33,018 nucleotides of DNA from an uncultured Erysipelotrichaceae bacterium (GTDB lineage Bacteria > Bacillota_I > Bacilli_A > Erysipelotrichales > Erysipelotrichaceae), in NCBI GenBank assembly GCA_905201565.1, contig CAJKOS010000006.1:1-33018 (forward strand). Reading direction: 5' to 3'. Positions 23,370 through 31,696 of this stretch are shown in pieces; the stretch's first letter is position 1; every line of letters starts with the position of its first letter. The notes beneath the pieces are model-generated. The model made no database searches, had not been told where the DNA came from, and was given only the letters and a program-made list of their open reading frames with translations. Position numbers and translations under genes: made by a program.

Positions 23370-24866
23370 CCTCTATAGGGTGGATAGGAATGCCGCTTGC
23401 CTCCTCTCTTGTAAATATCCTTTACGTTGTTCTATTAATTTCAGTTTTCTGAAGCTTATGGCATTGTGAACTCTTGTACCATCAAGCTTTCTCACATCAT
23501 AATATCCACTGGATCGTCTGCCAAATATGAAGCACTCTTCCTTGCCCAATCTGACCTTATCAAACAGTCTGAATCCCAAAACGTTATATGGTGCCTGGTT
23601 CAGCTTCTTTCTACCGCCTTTTAATAGATTTACCTTATGGATCTGTCTGTTATGACATCTGATCTTTTTCAGGTAGTAGTAACTGTCTGTTCGCTCTGCA
23701 TTCAGGTTTCCTGCTATGCAGTAAGCATCTATGCAATGCTCTTTTGGCAATCCTTTTGTTATGCGGGTATTCTTGGTGATATATCCAAATGTCATATGCA
23801 CATCAGTATATATCTCTTTGAGCCTGTTATAGAAAGTCCATCGCATGATACCCATAAAGGCTCCATCTCTCATGGATTTGCCTCTTTCGATATGCAGTGG
23901 CATTCCTTCTCTATGATGCTTCTCGTGGCAGGTTCTGCACAGTGTTACCAGATTGCCTGGTGAATTGCCTCCTGTCTTTCTGCTCTCTATGTGGTGAACT
24001 TCCAATACAGGATCTTTCGACTTTCCTTTACAGTGCTGGCATGTATAGTTATCTCTCCATAACACATACTTTCTGGTATTCCAGAAGCCAAGCTGTGGAC
24101 CTTCCTGATATTGTTCACCCTCTATAGCAGGATTCACTATCTTCTGCATATCAAAGCTTGCAGTTTCGACTACAATCTTCGTAATCGGCAGTATCTTATG
24201 CACATCTGCAACTACCTTAAGATGACACTGTATTTTCTGCTCTATTGAAGGAGATACCCATCCATCGCCTTTCTTACGGTTATTAAACCGTGGCTTGCGA
24301 TAGCGGAGTCTGCTGCGGCGTGTCCTGCGGTATTGTCTTCTGGTCGCTATCAGTTCAACAATATCATTTCTCAATTCCACATCAGCTGCATAAAGTTCTT
24401 TCTTTTCTGTGCTGGCCGATATGCCAATATGCCTGCTGCCGGCATCTATGCCCAACGTTACAGGCTGTGTGATATTATCACACACAAACAACAACTGGAT
24501 TGTAAAAGGCTCTCTTTTGACAACCTTTGCTTTGCCATCTTTTAGCAGATGTCTTGCTTTAGCTGGAATGCAAGGCATAAGTGGTTTGCCCTCGATGTTT
24601 AGTACATACACCATGTATTTAGTACCTCCTGTATGTCAGAGTTATGCTACCTTCGACAATGTTAATGCAGGGTTTTTGACAGCAACACTGCTCCTTCCCG
24701 TCAGAGCTGTTTAATCACTATCCGCAGTGCAAAGGACCAGGTAGAAAATCCGCCGGTGCCTGTATATTCCTGCTTAACGTAGCACACTGAGTGCTTAGTC
24801 TGATCAACCGGACTTTTTCAAGCCCCCATCTCTAAGCCTGTGACGTAGGTGGCGGGTAGTTGACGG
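23370..24866 (-). mobile_element. ISC-type element carrying iscB and omega-RNA, no transposase
   Basis: A unit of about 1.5 kb made of the omega-RNA region and iscB, placed in the divergent region between ddl and the patatin gene. The left limit is set where the sequence changes from ddl-leader-like DNA (promoter and GGAGG) to the folded RNA region, near 24866; the right limit lies between the iscB stop and the ddl ATG (23346-23372). Both limits are inferred. No tnpA, inverted repeat or clear right-end hairpin is visible; such elements are moved by a TnpA encoded elsewhere. Confidence 0.6.
23373..24614 (-). CDS. iscB: IscB RNA-guided nuclease (HNH and split RuvC)
   Basis: A 413-residue IscB, the transposon-encoded ancestor-type relative of Cas9 that cuts DNA guided by omega-RNA. 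Domains in order: PLMP domain (VLNIEGKPLMPCIPAKARHL, 4-23), RuvC-I (LGIDAGSRHIGIS, D57), arginine-rich bridge helix (RRQYRRTRRSRLRYRKPR, 92-109), RuvC-II (IVVETASFD, E150), HNH (zinc cysteines C192, C195, C226, C229; H207-H208, N221) and RuvC-III (KEHCIDAYCIAG, H293, D296), then a C-terminal PAM/TAM-recognition-like part. All catalytic residues are intact, so activity is likely. The ATG has a strong AGGAGGT nine nt upstream. The omega-RNA region precedes it and ddl follows at once on the same strand. Confidence 0.95.
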   Translation of the reverse strand: MVYVLNIEGKPLMPCIPAKARHLLKDGKAKVVKREPFTIQLLFVCDNITQPVTLGIDAGSRHIGISASTEKKELYAADVELRNDIVELIATRRQYRRTRRSRLRYRKPRFNNRKKGDGWVSPSIEQKIQCHLKVVADVHKILPITKIVVETASFDMQKIVNPAIEGEQYQEGPQLGFWNTRKYVLWRDNYTCQHCKGKSKDPVLEVHHIESRKTGGNSPGNLVTLCRTCHEKHHREGMPLHIERGKSMRDGAFMGIMRWTFYNRLKEIYTDVHMTFGYITKNTRITKGLPKEHCIDAYCIAGNLNAERTDSYYYLKKIRCHNRQIHKVNLLKGGRKKLNQAPYNVLGFRLFDKVRLGKEECFIFGRRSSGYYDVRKLDGTRVHNAISFRKLKLIEQRKGYLQERRQAAFLSTL

Positions 24867-24882
24867 TAATTCCTCCGTGCAA
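24640..24882 (-). ncRNA. Omega-RNA (HEARO-type) with upstream guide segment
   Basis: IscB guides are encoded directly 5' of the gene, and this 270-nt region between the patatin gene and iscB has no ORF but folds well. On the minus strand GCTTAG (24832-24837) pairs exactly with CTAAGC (24793-24798), CAAC (24859-24862) with GTTG (24805-24808), and CTACCC with GATGGGGG; GCAC-TCAGT-GTGC gives a local hairpin. The scaffold appears to start at CCGTCAACTACCC (24866 downward). The predicted transcription start at 24882 would leave a guide of about 16 nt (24867-24882), the usual IscB guide length. The 3' end is uncertain. Confidence 0.75.
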
Positions 24883-24888
24883 TGCAAT

Positions 24889-24897
24889 ATTATAGCA
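24889..24897 (-). promoter_or_regulatory. Extended -10 promoter reading into omega-RNA, iscB and ddl
   Basis: Minus-strand TGCTATAAT, a perfect TATAAT with TGn extension. The next bases hold GCACGGAGGAATTA, which looks like a ribosome site with no start codon behind it. The likeliest reading is that both belonged to ddl before the element inserted. Confidence 0.65.
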
Positions 24898-24951
24898 TTA
24901 TTTAGGCAAGTGAGCACAATCACATGGCATGCAGCAAGTCTTTGTCAATGG

Positions 24952-24957
24952 TACAAT
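24952..24957 (+). promoter_or_regulatory. -10 box of the patatin operon, possibly giving a leaderless mRNA
   Basis: TACAAT ends 7 nt before the ATG at 24965, so transcription would start at or next to the A of the ATG. No ribosome site precedes that ATG, which fits a leaderless transcript. The -35 region is unclear. Confidence 0.45.
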
Positions 24958-24964
24958 AGTGGGT

Positions 24965-26251
24965 ATGAAGAAAGCATTGGTATTGGCAGGTGGTGGGACA
25001 AAAGGTGCCTATCAGGCAGGCGCAATCCGTGCCTTATGTGAAATGGGCATGGATGACTGGGATATTGTGACTGGTACTTCAGTTGGTGCTATGCATGCGG
25101 CTCTTGTTGTACAGAAGGATTATGACTACCTGCAGGGAATATATGAACGTCTTGCAAAAGAAGAAATCTTCAATGGTACATTGCCATTGAATCTCAGCCT
25201 GAATGAACTGATAGAGGAAAGAAAGGAAATCGGGAAGACATTGATGCAGGTGGTACGCGATAAGGGTGTGGATATCAGTCCTCTTAAAAAGAATATCCAT
25301 GATCTTTTTGATGCGGAGAAGTTCTTCTCTTCCCATACCGACTTTGGCTGTATTACATTAAGGGAGAAGGGACATGCAGGTGTCTATGTCACAAAGGATA
25401 TGATGCATGTGCATCCAGAGGAATGGATACTTGCCTCCTGCAGTGCCTATCCTGCCTTCCCGGCAGCGGAAATTGATGGGGTAAGCTATGTGGATGGTGG
25501 CTACTTTGACAATGTGCCAGTGGACTTTGCCTTGCGGCTTGGGGCAGATGAAGCGGTGGTGATTGATCTTTCCGCTGTGCCATACCATCCCCATTACCTC
25601 ACCCGTTCCAACATCCGCTATCTTTTCCCGCATAGTGATCCAGGTGACTTTCTGGATTTTTCCAAAGAGAAGATCAGCCATCTTCGCATCCTTGGCTACA
25701 ATGATGCCTGGAAGATGTATGGCAAGTATAGTGGGTTCAAGTATACATTTGAACGCTATGCAAGACCCCGGTTCTTTATGAAGTGGTATGTGGAAGTGGA
25801 AAAGCTGGAAACACGCATCAAGCTTGCCTCTAACATCAACGAACAGTTCCGTTCGGATGAATATATCACAAGGCGATTGAAGGAAAGAATGCATCTACCG
25901 GTGTTGAGCGAACAGGACTATTTTGATGGCATGATGGATGCTTTGATGGATTTGTGTGATTGTGATGAGGAACACATCTATACATTGAAAGAAGCAAGGG
26001 ATGTGATCCTGACAACATTTGCGGATACGTGGAAGGAAGACTATGTCTATAAGCCAACCCTCAATGTACAGCAGCTTGCCCAGTTTACAAAGAGCCTTGA
26101 TACAAAGGGTGTTGTGGCGAGGCTGATCCATGAAAATCTGTATCCGGATCATCAGCTGTTTGGCGAGACGACAACATTGACACTGTATCCATTTGAAAAG
26201 GCAATGGCAGATTTTGTCTATTGGTGGATGAAGGAATTGAAAGAGGAATGA
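24965..26251 (+). CDS. Patatin-like phospholipase
   Basis: A 428-residue patatin-family acyl hydrolase, probably a cytoplasmic or membrane-associated phospholipase. Seen: oxyanion-hole motif LAGGGTKGAYQAG, nucleophile motif GTSVGAM (Ser of GxSxG) and catalytic dyad DGGYFDNVP with D. A C-terminal part of about 200 residues beyond the patatin domain is mainly helical and unrecognised. The chosen ATG begins MKKALVLAGGG; the in-frame upstream codons lie before the likely promoter. It is first in the operon patatin-dut-map-nitroreductase-ppaC, with one base before dut. The element insertion lies 80-100 nt upstream, on the opposite strand. Confidence 0.9.
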   Translation: MKKALVLAGGGTKGAYQAGAIRALCEMGMDDWDIVTGTSVGAMHAALVVQKDYDYLQGIYERLAKEEIFNGTLPLNLSLNELIEERKEIGKTLMQVVRDKGVDISPLKKNIHDLFDAEKFFSSHTDFGCITLREKGHAGVYVTKDMMHVHPEEWILASCSAYPAFPAAEIDGVSYVDGGYFDNVPVDFALRLGADEAVVIDLSAVPYHPHYLTRSNIRYLFPHSDPGDFLDFSKEKISHLRILGYNDAWKMYGKYSGFKYTFERYARPRFFMKWYVEVEKLETRIKLASNINEQFRSDEYITRRLKERMHLPVLSEQDYFDGMMDALMDLCDCDEEHIYTLKEARDVILTTFADTWKEDYVYKPTLNVQQLAQFTKSLDTKGVVARLIHENLYPDHQLFGETTTLTLYPFEKAMADFVYWWMKELKEE

Positions 26252-26252
26252 T

Positions 26253-26762
26253 ATGGAAAGAGTTGCGAAGTTTGAAAAGGTCAGCAAGGAACAATTTGTT
26301 GCGGACTGGCTGGAAAAGTGCGGTGGAGAAAGAGGCGAAGCAGAAAGTGTTTATGAGGAACTCCTGCTGCCAGAGCGGGCAACACGAGGCTCAGCCGGTT
26401 ATGATTTCAAGGCGCCGTGCGATATTGTGCTCGAACCGGGAAAGACGGTTCTGATACCAACCGGAATTCGTGTTAAAATGAAAGAGGATTATGTGCTGAT
26501 GTTATTTCCGCGCAGTTCACTTGGTTTCAAGTACAGGTTACAGCTCAATAATACGGTAGGTATTATTGACAGTGACTACTATGGTGCGGATAATGAAGGA
26601 CACATTTTTGCAAGAATCACCAATGATACCAATGAAGGCAAAACCGCTGTCATCACAAAAGGACAGGGTTTCATGCAGGCTGTCTTTGTGCACTTTGGCA
26701 TCACTGAAGATGATGCGGTGGATGAAGAGCGCACAGGTGGAATTGGCAGTACAACAAAATAA
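26253..26762 (+). CDS. dut: dUTP diphosphatase
   Basis: A 169-residue trimeric-type dUTPase that hydrolyses dUTP to dUMP and PPi, keeping uracil out of DNA. The five motifs are seen in order: ATRGSAGYDF (43-52), PRSSLGFK (86-93), GIIDSDYYG (103-111; catalytic Asp), GQGFMQAVF (137-145) and RTGGIGSTT (160-168). The N-terminal 35 residues are an extension beyond the core. GAGGA ribosome site lies in the end of the patatin gene. The PPi product may be handled by the pyrophosphatase later in the same operon. Confidence 0.93.
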   Translation: MERVAKFEKVSKEQFVADWLEKCGGERGEAESVYEELLLPERATRGSAGYDFKAPCDIVLEPGKTVLIPTGIRVKMKEDYVLMLFPRSSLGFKYRLQLNNTVGIIDSDYYGADNEGHIFARITNDTNEGKTAVITKGQGFMQAVFVHFGITEDDAVDEERTGGIGSTTK

Positions 26763-26773
26763 GAAGAGGTAGT

Positions 26774-27631
26774 ATGAATATAGAAGAACGCAAGCAGAGT
26801 TATTTTCAAAGTGAACCAATTGAGGAACACATTCTTGAGAAGATGGAGGAGTGCCGTAAAAAGCGGATGATCCTGCCGGATGAAGAACTGATCAAAAGAC
26901 CGTCGCATATTGCCGGGATCCGGGAAGCAGGCAGGGTGAACACCCTTGTGCTCGACGCGGTAGCCAAAGAAATTCATGCCGGCATGAGCACCCAGGACAT
27001 CGATGATATTGTCGCAAGGGTGACGAAGGAAAATGGCGGCATATGCGCATGCCTTGGCTATGAGGGATTTCCGAAAAATGTATGCACATCCATCAATGAT
27101 GAAGTATGCCATGGCATTCCTGCCCGCCACAGGCATTTACATGATGGTGACATCATCAATGTCGACTGCACGACAATCGTGGATGGCTACTATGGTGATG
27201 CAAGCCGCATGTTCATGATCGGCAATGTCAGTGCAGAAAGAAGAAGACTTGTCGAAGAGACAAAGAAGTGCCTGGAAATCGGTATTGAAGCCGCAAAGCC
27301 ATGGGCTACGGTAGGAGACATCGGCGCAGCCATCAGTAAATATGCAAGAAAATGCGGTTACACCGTTGTCAGAGAACTTGGTGGTCATGGGGTAGGTGTT
27401 GACTTCCATGAAGATCCATTTGTCTCTCATGTTGGCAAGGCACATACCGGTATGGTGCTTGTGCCTGGTATGGTCATCACCATTGAACCGATGATCAATG
27501 CCGGCAAGGCAGCCGTGGTCATCGATCCATATAATGAATGGACCATCTATACAAAAGACCACAGCGATTCCGCCCAGTGGGAACACACCATCCTGATTAC
27601 GGAAACAGGAAATGAAATCCTGACATATTGA
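26774..27631 (+). CDS. map: Type I methionine aminopeptidase with N-terminal extension
   Basis: A 285-residue enzyme removing the initiator methionine from new proteins. The five metal ligands are visible: D131 (NVDCT), D142 (YYGDAS), H205 (GGHGVGVDFHEDP), E238 (TIEPMI) and E270 (QWEHTI). The catalytic core begins near residue 42 (RPSHIAGIREAGRV); the preceding 40 residues are a charged helical extension not found in the short E. coli type and lacking zinc-finger cysteines. Start ATG follows AGAGG, 11 nt after dut. Confidence 0.94.
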   Translation: MNIEERKQSYFQSEPIEEHILEKMEECRKKRMILPDEELIKRPSHIAGIREAGRVNTLVLDAVAKEIHAGMSTQDIDDIVARVTKENGGICACLGYEGFPKNVCTSINDEVCHGIPARHRHLHDGDIINVDCTTIVDGYYGDASRMFMIGNVSAERRRLVEETKKCLEIGIEAAKPWATVGDIGAAISKYARKCGYTVVRELGGHGVGVDFHEDPFVSHVGKAHTGMVLVPGMVITIEPMINAGKAAVVIDPYNEWTIYTKDHSDSAQWEHTILITETGNEILTY

Positions 27632-27632
27632 T

Positions 27633-28139
27633 ATGAATGACAAACTGGAAATGATTTACAAGCGCAGATCTGTACGCAGCTATGCGGATACACCGCTCAA
27701 TGGTGAAGAGCTCGGTATTATACAGAAAGCTGCGAGGCTTTCCGCAAGTGCGATGAATGAGCAGCCATGGTTTTTTGTCATCATAGAAAACCAGGAAATC
27801 ATCCATGAGATAGAAAGCCTGCAGGAACCTGCTGGCAATTGTTATGGGGCACCGGCACTCATCATTGCCTTTGCAAAGAAAGATGCCATCGCACCACTCA
27901 TGGACACAACACTGGCAATGGCAAATATGATCTATGCGGCTGAGGCAATCGGGCTCTCATCATGCATTATCTATTTCGTAAAGAACATCTTTAACAATCC
28001 ATCTTATGCAAAGCTCAGGGAAGCTGTTGGTGTACCGGAAGGCTATGTATGTATTGGCAGCATGATCGTGGGACATGGATTGGAAGAAAAGACAGAAGCA
28101 GAGGGACGAAAGGAAAACATCTTTTCGATTATCATATAG
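27633..28139 (+). CDS. Nitroreductase family protein
   Basis: A 168-residue FMN-dependent nitroreductase-like protein. Seen: YKRRSVRSYADTPL (9-22), with the RRSxR FMN-phosphate contact, ARLSASAMNEQPW (34-46), APALIIAFA, and a C-terminal GVPEGYVCIGSMIVG. It is at the short end of the family. The ATG lies one base after the map stop; ribosome site is weak, so coupling is likely. Natural substrate unknown; physiological role cannot be read from the operon. Confidence 0.88.
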   Translation: MNDKLEMIYKRRSVRSYADTPLNGEELGIIQKAARLSASAMNEQPWFFVIIENQEIIHEIESLQEPAGNCYGAPALIIAFAKKDAIAPLMDTTLAMANMIYAAEAIGLSSCIIYFVKNIFNNPSYAKLREAVGVPEGYVCIGSMIVGHGLEEKTEAEGRKENIFSIII

Positions 28140-28149
28140 GAGATGGGGT

Positions 28150-29790
28150 ATGAACGAAAATATCTATGTCATAGGACATAAACATCCAGACAGCGACTCG
28201 ATATGCGCTGCCATTACGTATGCGGATCTGTTGATCCGTACCGGTTCACCTGCGATTGCCTGCCGTCAGGGTCCGCTCAATGAAGAGACGAAGTTCATCC
28301 TCAAGCGGTTCAACCAGGAAAATCCATTGTTATTGACGGACGCAAGAGCCATGCTCAAGGACATTGACCTTGACCCGGAAACCATCGTCTATGAAGATGA
28401 GACGGTCCATCATGCATGGCATGTCATGTTGCAGACACAGAACAGATCATTGTTTGTCAAAAACAAGGAAGGAGAACTGTGCGGTATATGCACGACCAGT
28501 GACCTTTCCAGAGTGCGCATCCATCCGGATGCGGACCTCGAACAGTTGATGAGCACCTGTTCGCTTGAAAACATCGCCCATACGATCAATGGTACGATTC
28601 TTGTTCATCCCCGCCACTTCCATTCCAATGGCAGAGTCCATGTCATCACCCTGGAAGGCAGGGAAGCAGCGGTGTTCAACCTCAAAGGTGGCATTTCCAT
28701 CCTTTCAAGTTCTTGTGACAAGCAGCAGTTACTGCTCGATGAAGGTGTTGCCTGCATGGTCATCACCTGTGGACAGAAGGTATCAGAACATATCCGCAGA
28801 CAGGCTGCAGAAAAAGGTGTTGCCATCATCGAGACTCAAACCGATACAATGAATGTCGCAAGGGTTATCACCGAAAGTTATTCAGTATCTGAGGTCATGA
28901 CACCAAAGGACAAGATCATCACCTTCCAGGATGATGAATATGTCGAAGATGTTGCGGCAAAGATGATGAAGTCCCGTGTGCGCTCTTATCCAGTATTGGA
29001 CGCAAGGGGCAATATTGTCGGTGGTATTTCCAGATGGCATACAAGAAACTACAACAAGCGGAAATTTGTCCTTGTTGACCACAGTGCCATGAACCAGACC
29101 GTAAACAATATCGGCAATGCGGATCTCTTGGCGATTATTGATCACCACCATATTGGTGGTATCACCACCCAGCATCCGATTCTCTACCGCAACCAGAGGG
29201 TGGGCTGCACATGTACGATCATTGCCACGATGTATCAGGAAAATAACATTCTGCCAAGCCGTGATATGGCAGGACTGCTCATGTCCGCTATTCTTTCCGA
29301 TACCCTCAACTTCAAGAGTGCAACTACAACAGAGCAGGACCGTGATACGGTAAGCTGGCTTGCGGAGATTGCTGGTATTGAAGATGTCAATGCCTATGCA
29401 AGGGAAATGCTTGGCGCAAGTGTTGCATTGAGCGATTCTACACCGGAAGATATTCTGTACAGAGACCTCAAGACATACCAGATTGGCAAGTTTACCTTTG
29501 CCATCGGTCAGACAAACTACTCCCACATGGAAGAGGTACAGAAGATTCTTCCCGAGTTCAAGGAATATCTCAAGAATGAACAGGCTTCGAAGAACCTCGA
29601 TCTGCTTGTCATGTTGTTTACCGATGTGATGGGTGAAGGTTCGATGTTTATCTATGATGGACCGATGTCCTATGTGCTCAGCGATATCCTTGAGACGAGA
29701 TTTGATGACAATTCCGGATTTGATTCAGGTATCATTTCGCGTAAACAGCAATTGATGCCAAGACTTTCGGAAATTATGAAAAACATATAA
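28150..29790 (+). CDS. ppaC: Manganese-dependent inorganic pyrophosphatase, family II, with CBS and DRTGG domains
   Basis: A 546-residue CBS-PPase hydrolysing PPi to phosphate. DHH domain is split: HKHPDSDS (10-17; H10, D14, D16) at the N-terminus, and VDHSAMNQ (D310) with DHHH (331-334) after the insert. The insert holds CBS1 (about 70-125), DRTGG (about 130-245) and CBS2 (about 247-300), which in studied enzymes bind adenine nucleotides and tune activity. The C-terminal DHHA2 domain includes SRDMAGLLMSAILSDTLNF. Start is ATG 28150 after AGGAG; upstream in-frame codons lie within the nitroreductase gene. Last gene of its operon. Confidence 0.94.
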   Translation: MNENIYVIGHKHPDSDSICAAITYADLLIRTGSPAIACRQGPLNEETKFILKRFNQENPLLLTDARAMLKDIDLDPETIVYEDETVHHAWHVMLQTQNRSLFVKNKEGELCGICTTSDLSRVRIHPDADLEQLMSTCSLENIAHTINGTILVHPRHFHSNGRVHVITLEGREAAVFNLKGGISILSSSCDKQQLLLDEGVACMVITCGQKVSEHIRRQAAEKGVAIIETQTDTMNVARVITESYSVSEVMTPKDKIITFQDDEYVEDVAAKMMKSRVRSYPVLDARGNIVGGISRWHTRNYNKRKFVLVDHSAMNQTVNNIGNADLLAIIDHHHIGGITTQHPILYRNQRVGCTCTIIATMYQENNILPSRDMAGLLMSAILSDTLNFKSATTTEQDRDTVSWLAEIAGIEDVNAYAREMLGASVALSDSTPEDILYRDLKTYQIGKFTFAIGQTNYSHMEEVQKILPEFKEYLKNEQASKNLDLLVMLFTDVMGEGSMFIYDGPMSYVLSDILETRFDDNSGFDSGIISRKQQLMPRLSEIMKNI

Positions 29791-29796
29791 AATGAA

Positions 29797-29824
29797 ATAA
29801 GCCCTGCCAGTTGACAGGGCTTAT
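29797..29824 (+). terminator. Hairpin after ppaC, probable terminator
   Basis: Perfect 10-bp stem ATAAGCCCTG (29797-29806) with CAGGGCTTAT (29815-29824), eight-base loop. Only a short T-rich end follows, so termination may be partial and rnz may receive readthrough. Confidence 0.6.
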
Positions 29825-29845
29825 GTGTAACAGAAAGGATTACGT

Positions 29846-30763
29846 ATGCTCGATATCTGTCTGCTTGGAACAGGAGGGACTGTGCCACTTCCAGAGAGAT
29901 GGCTGACATCCTGCCTCATCCGCTGGAATGGCAGACAGTTGCTCATCGACTGTGGAGAAGGAACACAGATTTCCCTGCATAAACAGGGTTTCTCTGTCAA
30001 ACATATCGATACCATTCTATTGACCCACTACCATGCGGATCATACGGCAGGACTTCCAGGACTGCTGTTGTCCATGGCCAAGGCTGACCGTACCGAACCG
30101 GTTATGATTTGTGGACCTAAGGGTCTACGTGATGTGATGCAGGGGGTATTTCTTGTGGCACGCTTTGTACCATTTGAAATACAGCTCTATGAATACACGG
30201 AGAGGGAAGAACAGTTTGTGGTCGATGATATCCACGTGACTGCCTTTGCGGTCCGCCACAGTGTACCTTGTTATTCCTATTGTTTTGACCTTGCCCGTGC
30301 ACCGAGGTTTGATACCGAAAAGGCAAAGGCAAACAATGTGCCGCTCAAATGCTGGGGCAGGTTACAAAAAGGGGAAACGGTGGAATGGGAAGGTGTTACC
30401 TATACCCCGGACATGGTGCTAGGTGAAGCAAGGAAGGGATTACGGGTTGTGTACAGTACGGATACCCGTCCTGTGGATGCCATCCGCCACCATGTCATTC
30501 ATGCCGACCTTTTCATTGGCGAAGGCATGTATGGAGACATGGAAAAACTGGAGAAGGCAAAGCTCAACCAGCACAGCATGATGCAGGAAACCGCCATGAT
30601 CGCAAGGGACTACGATGTTAAAGAATTGTGGCTGACCCACTACAGTCCTTCGATGCCATTTCCAGATGCTTATCGTGAGGAAGTGCAGGCAATATTTGCC
30701 AATACTGTGATTGCCCATGATGGACAGCGCACAACGTTGCGGTTTGTGGATGAGACAAAATAA
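29846..30763 (+). CDS. rnz: RNase Z-like metallo-beta-lactamase-fold hydrolase
   Basis: A 305-residue protein of the RNase Z family, endonucleases that trim the 3' end of tRNA precursors lacking CCA. Metal motifs: LTHYHADH (H61, H63, D65, H66), H138 (VRHSVP), STDTRP (D206), LTHYSP (H265). [14 protein letters not shown] at the N-terminus and CGEGTQ are typical. The usual HEATF and GHST signatures are replaced by GEGMY (225-229) and NQHSMMQ (241-247), so substrate or efficiency may differ. AAAGGA ribosome site. Convergent with a CCA-less tRNA gene 7 nt away. Confidence 0.85.
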   Translation: MLDICLLGTGGTVPLPERWLTSCLIRWNGRQLLIDCGEGTQISLHKQGFSVKHIDTILLTHYHADHTAGLPGLLLSMAKADRTEPVMICGPKGLRDVMQGVFLVARFVPFEIQLYEYTEREEQFVVDDIHVTAFAVRHSVPCYSYCFDLARAPRFDTEKAKANNVPLKCWGRLQKGETVEWEGVTYTPDMVLGEARKGLRVVYSTDTRPVDAIRHHVIHADLFIGEGMYGDMEKLEKAKLNQHSMMQETAMIARDYDVKELWLTHYSPSMPFPDAYREEVQAIFANTVIAHDGQRTTLRFVDETK

Positions 30764-30769
30764 AAAAAG

Positions 30770-30843
30770 CGTGCCCGACGGGAATTGAACCCACAACCTT
30801 CGGCTTCGGAGGCCGACACTCTATCCGATTGAGCTACGGGCAC
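30770..30843 (-). tRNA. tRNA-Arg (anticodon CCG)
   Basis: Minus-strand 74-nt cloverleaf: acceptor GTGCCCG/CGGGCAC, D-arm TAGCTCAATCGGATAGAG, anticodon stem TCGGC/GCCGA with loop CTCCGAA (anticodon CCG, reads CGG), T-loop GTTCAATTC, discriminator G. CCA is not encoded; seven T's follow the gene and may aid termination. Confidence 0.96.
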
Positions 30844-30886
30844 ACATGCTTATGTATATTAGCACAAAGCAGGGAGAAAACAAAGT

Positions 30887-31696
30887 ATGAACATGGATGA
30901 TATCAGACTTGTCGTATGTGACATCGATAACACATTATTACCATCTGGTGCCAATGCTTTATCAAGGCGTACAGCTGATGCTTTGCGGGCTGTCATCGCC
31001 TCAGGGAGGAAGCTTTTGATCTGTACAGGACGGCATTATACATTACTGCCGGAGAGCTTTTTTGAGGACCTTCCGATGGATATCATCGGTACGATCAATG
31101 GTGCCTGTCTCAACAAAAGAGATGGTACGATCATCGAAAAACATCCGATGTCCAAAGAAGCGATGGAAACCATCACCGATATCTGTATCCATCACAATAT
31201 CGGACTTGGTTTCAAGTTTGAAGATGCTATTGTGACCTATGCCAACTATGACCGTTTCATCCATGGGTATGTCCGGGATGATCCAAAGGAGAAGGCGAAG
31301 ATCATCAATGATGATGCAAATCGCACACATCATCTGGAACATGGTTACCCGCTTGGTACATTCATCATCGGTGATGAAAAGGATATTGAACCATTTGTTG
31401 GCACAATTGATGAACTTGTCTTTGCCTGGTCTTACCGCAATGGCTATGATGTATTCCTGAAGTCCATCAATAAGTCAGTAGCGGTGGAAAGTGTATTAAA
31501 GATGTATGGTATGACATGGGACAATGTCATCGCCTTTGGCGATGCGGGGAATGATACACCGATGATTGAAAAGGCAAAGATCGGTGTAGCCCTTGGCAAT
31601 GCCAAGGATGATGTACAGGCTCATGCGGACCTTGTCGCAAAACCATGTGTCGAAGATGGTGTGGCTGATATGCTGGAAAGGTTAGAGATCATATGA
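30887..31696 (+). CDS. Cof-type HAD phosphatase
   Basis: A 269-residue member of the Cof/IIB HAD hydrolases, cytoplasmic sugar- or cofactor-phosphate phosphatases. Motif I is [10 protein letters not shown] (nucleophile D in DxD, with N replacing the usual G in DxDGT), motif II ICTGRH (Thr), motif III lysine in [10 protein letters not shown], motif [20 protein letters not shown] lies 9 nt before ATG 30887; a second ATG two codons later is possible. Its stop overlaps the next HAD gene in ATGA. Confidence 0.9.
   Translation: MNMDDIRLVVCDIDNTLLPSGANALSRRTADALRAVIASGRKLLICTGRHYTLLPESFFEDLPMDIIGTINGACLNKRDGTIIEKHPMSKEAMETITDICIHHNIGLGFKFEDAIVTYANYDRFIHGYVRDDPKEKAKIINDDANRTHHLEHGYPLGTFIIGDEKDIEPFVGTIDELVFAWSYRNGYDVFLKSINKSVAVESVLKMYGMTWDNVIAFGDAGNDTPMIEKAKIGVALGNAKDDVQAHADLVAKPCVEDGVADMLERLEII

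Noticed and set aside
23373..24614. TnpB or Cas9 as identity of the nuclease
   Set aside because: The PLMP start, bridge helix and inserted HNH at this length define IscB; TnpB lacks HNH and Cas9 is far longer with a REC lobe. No CRISPR repeats are present.
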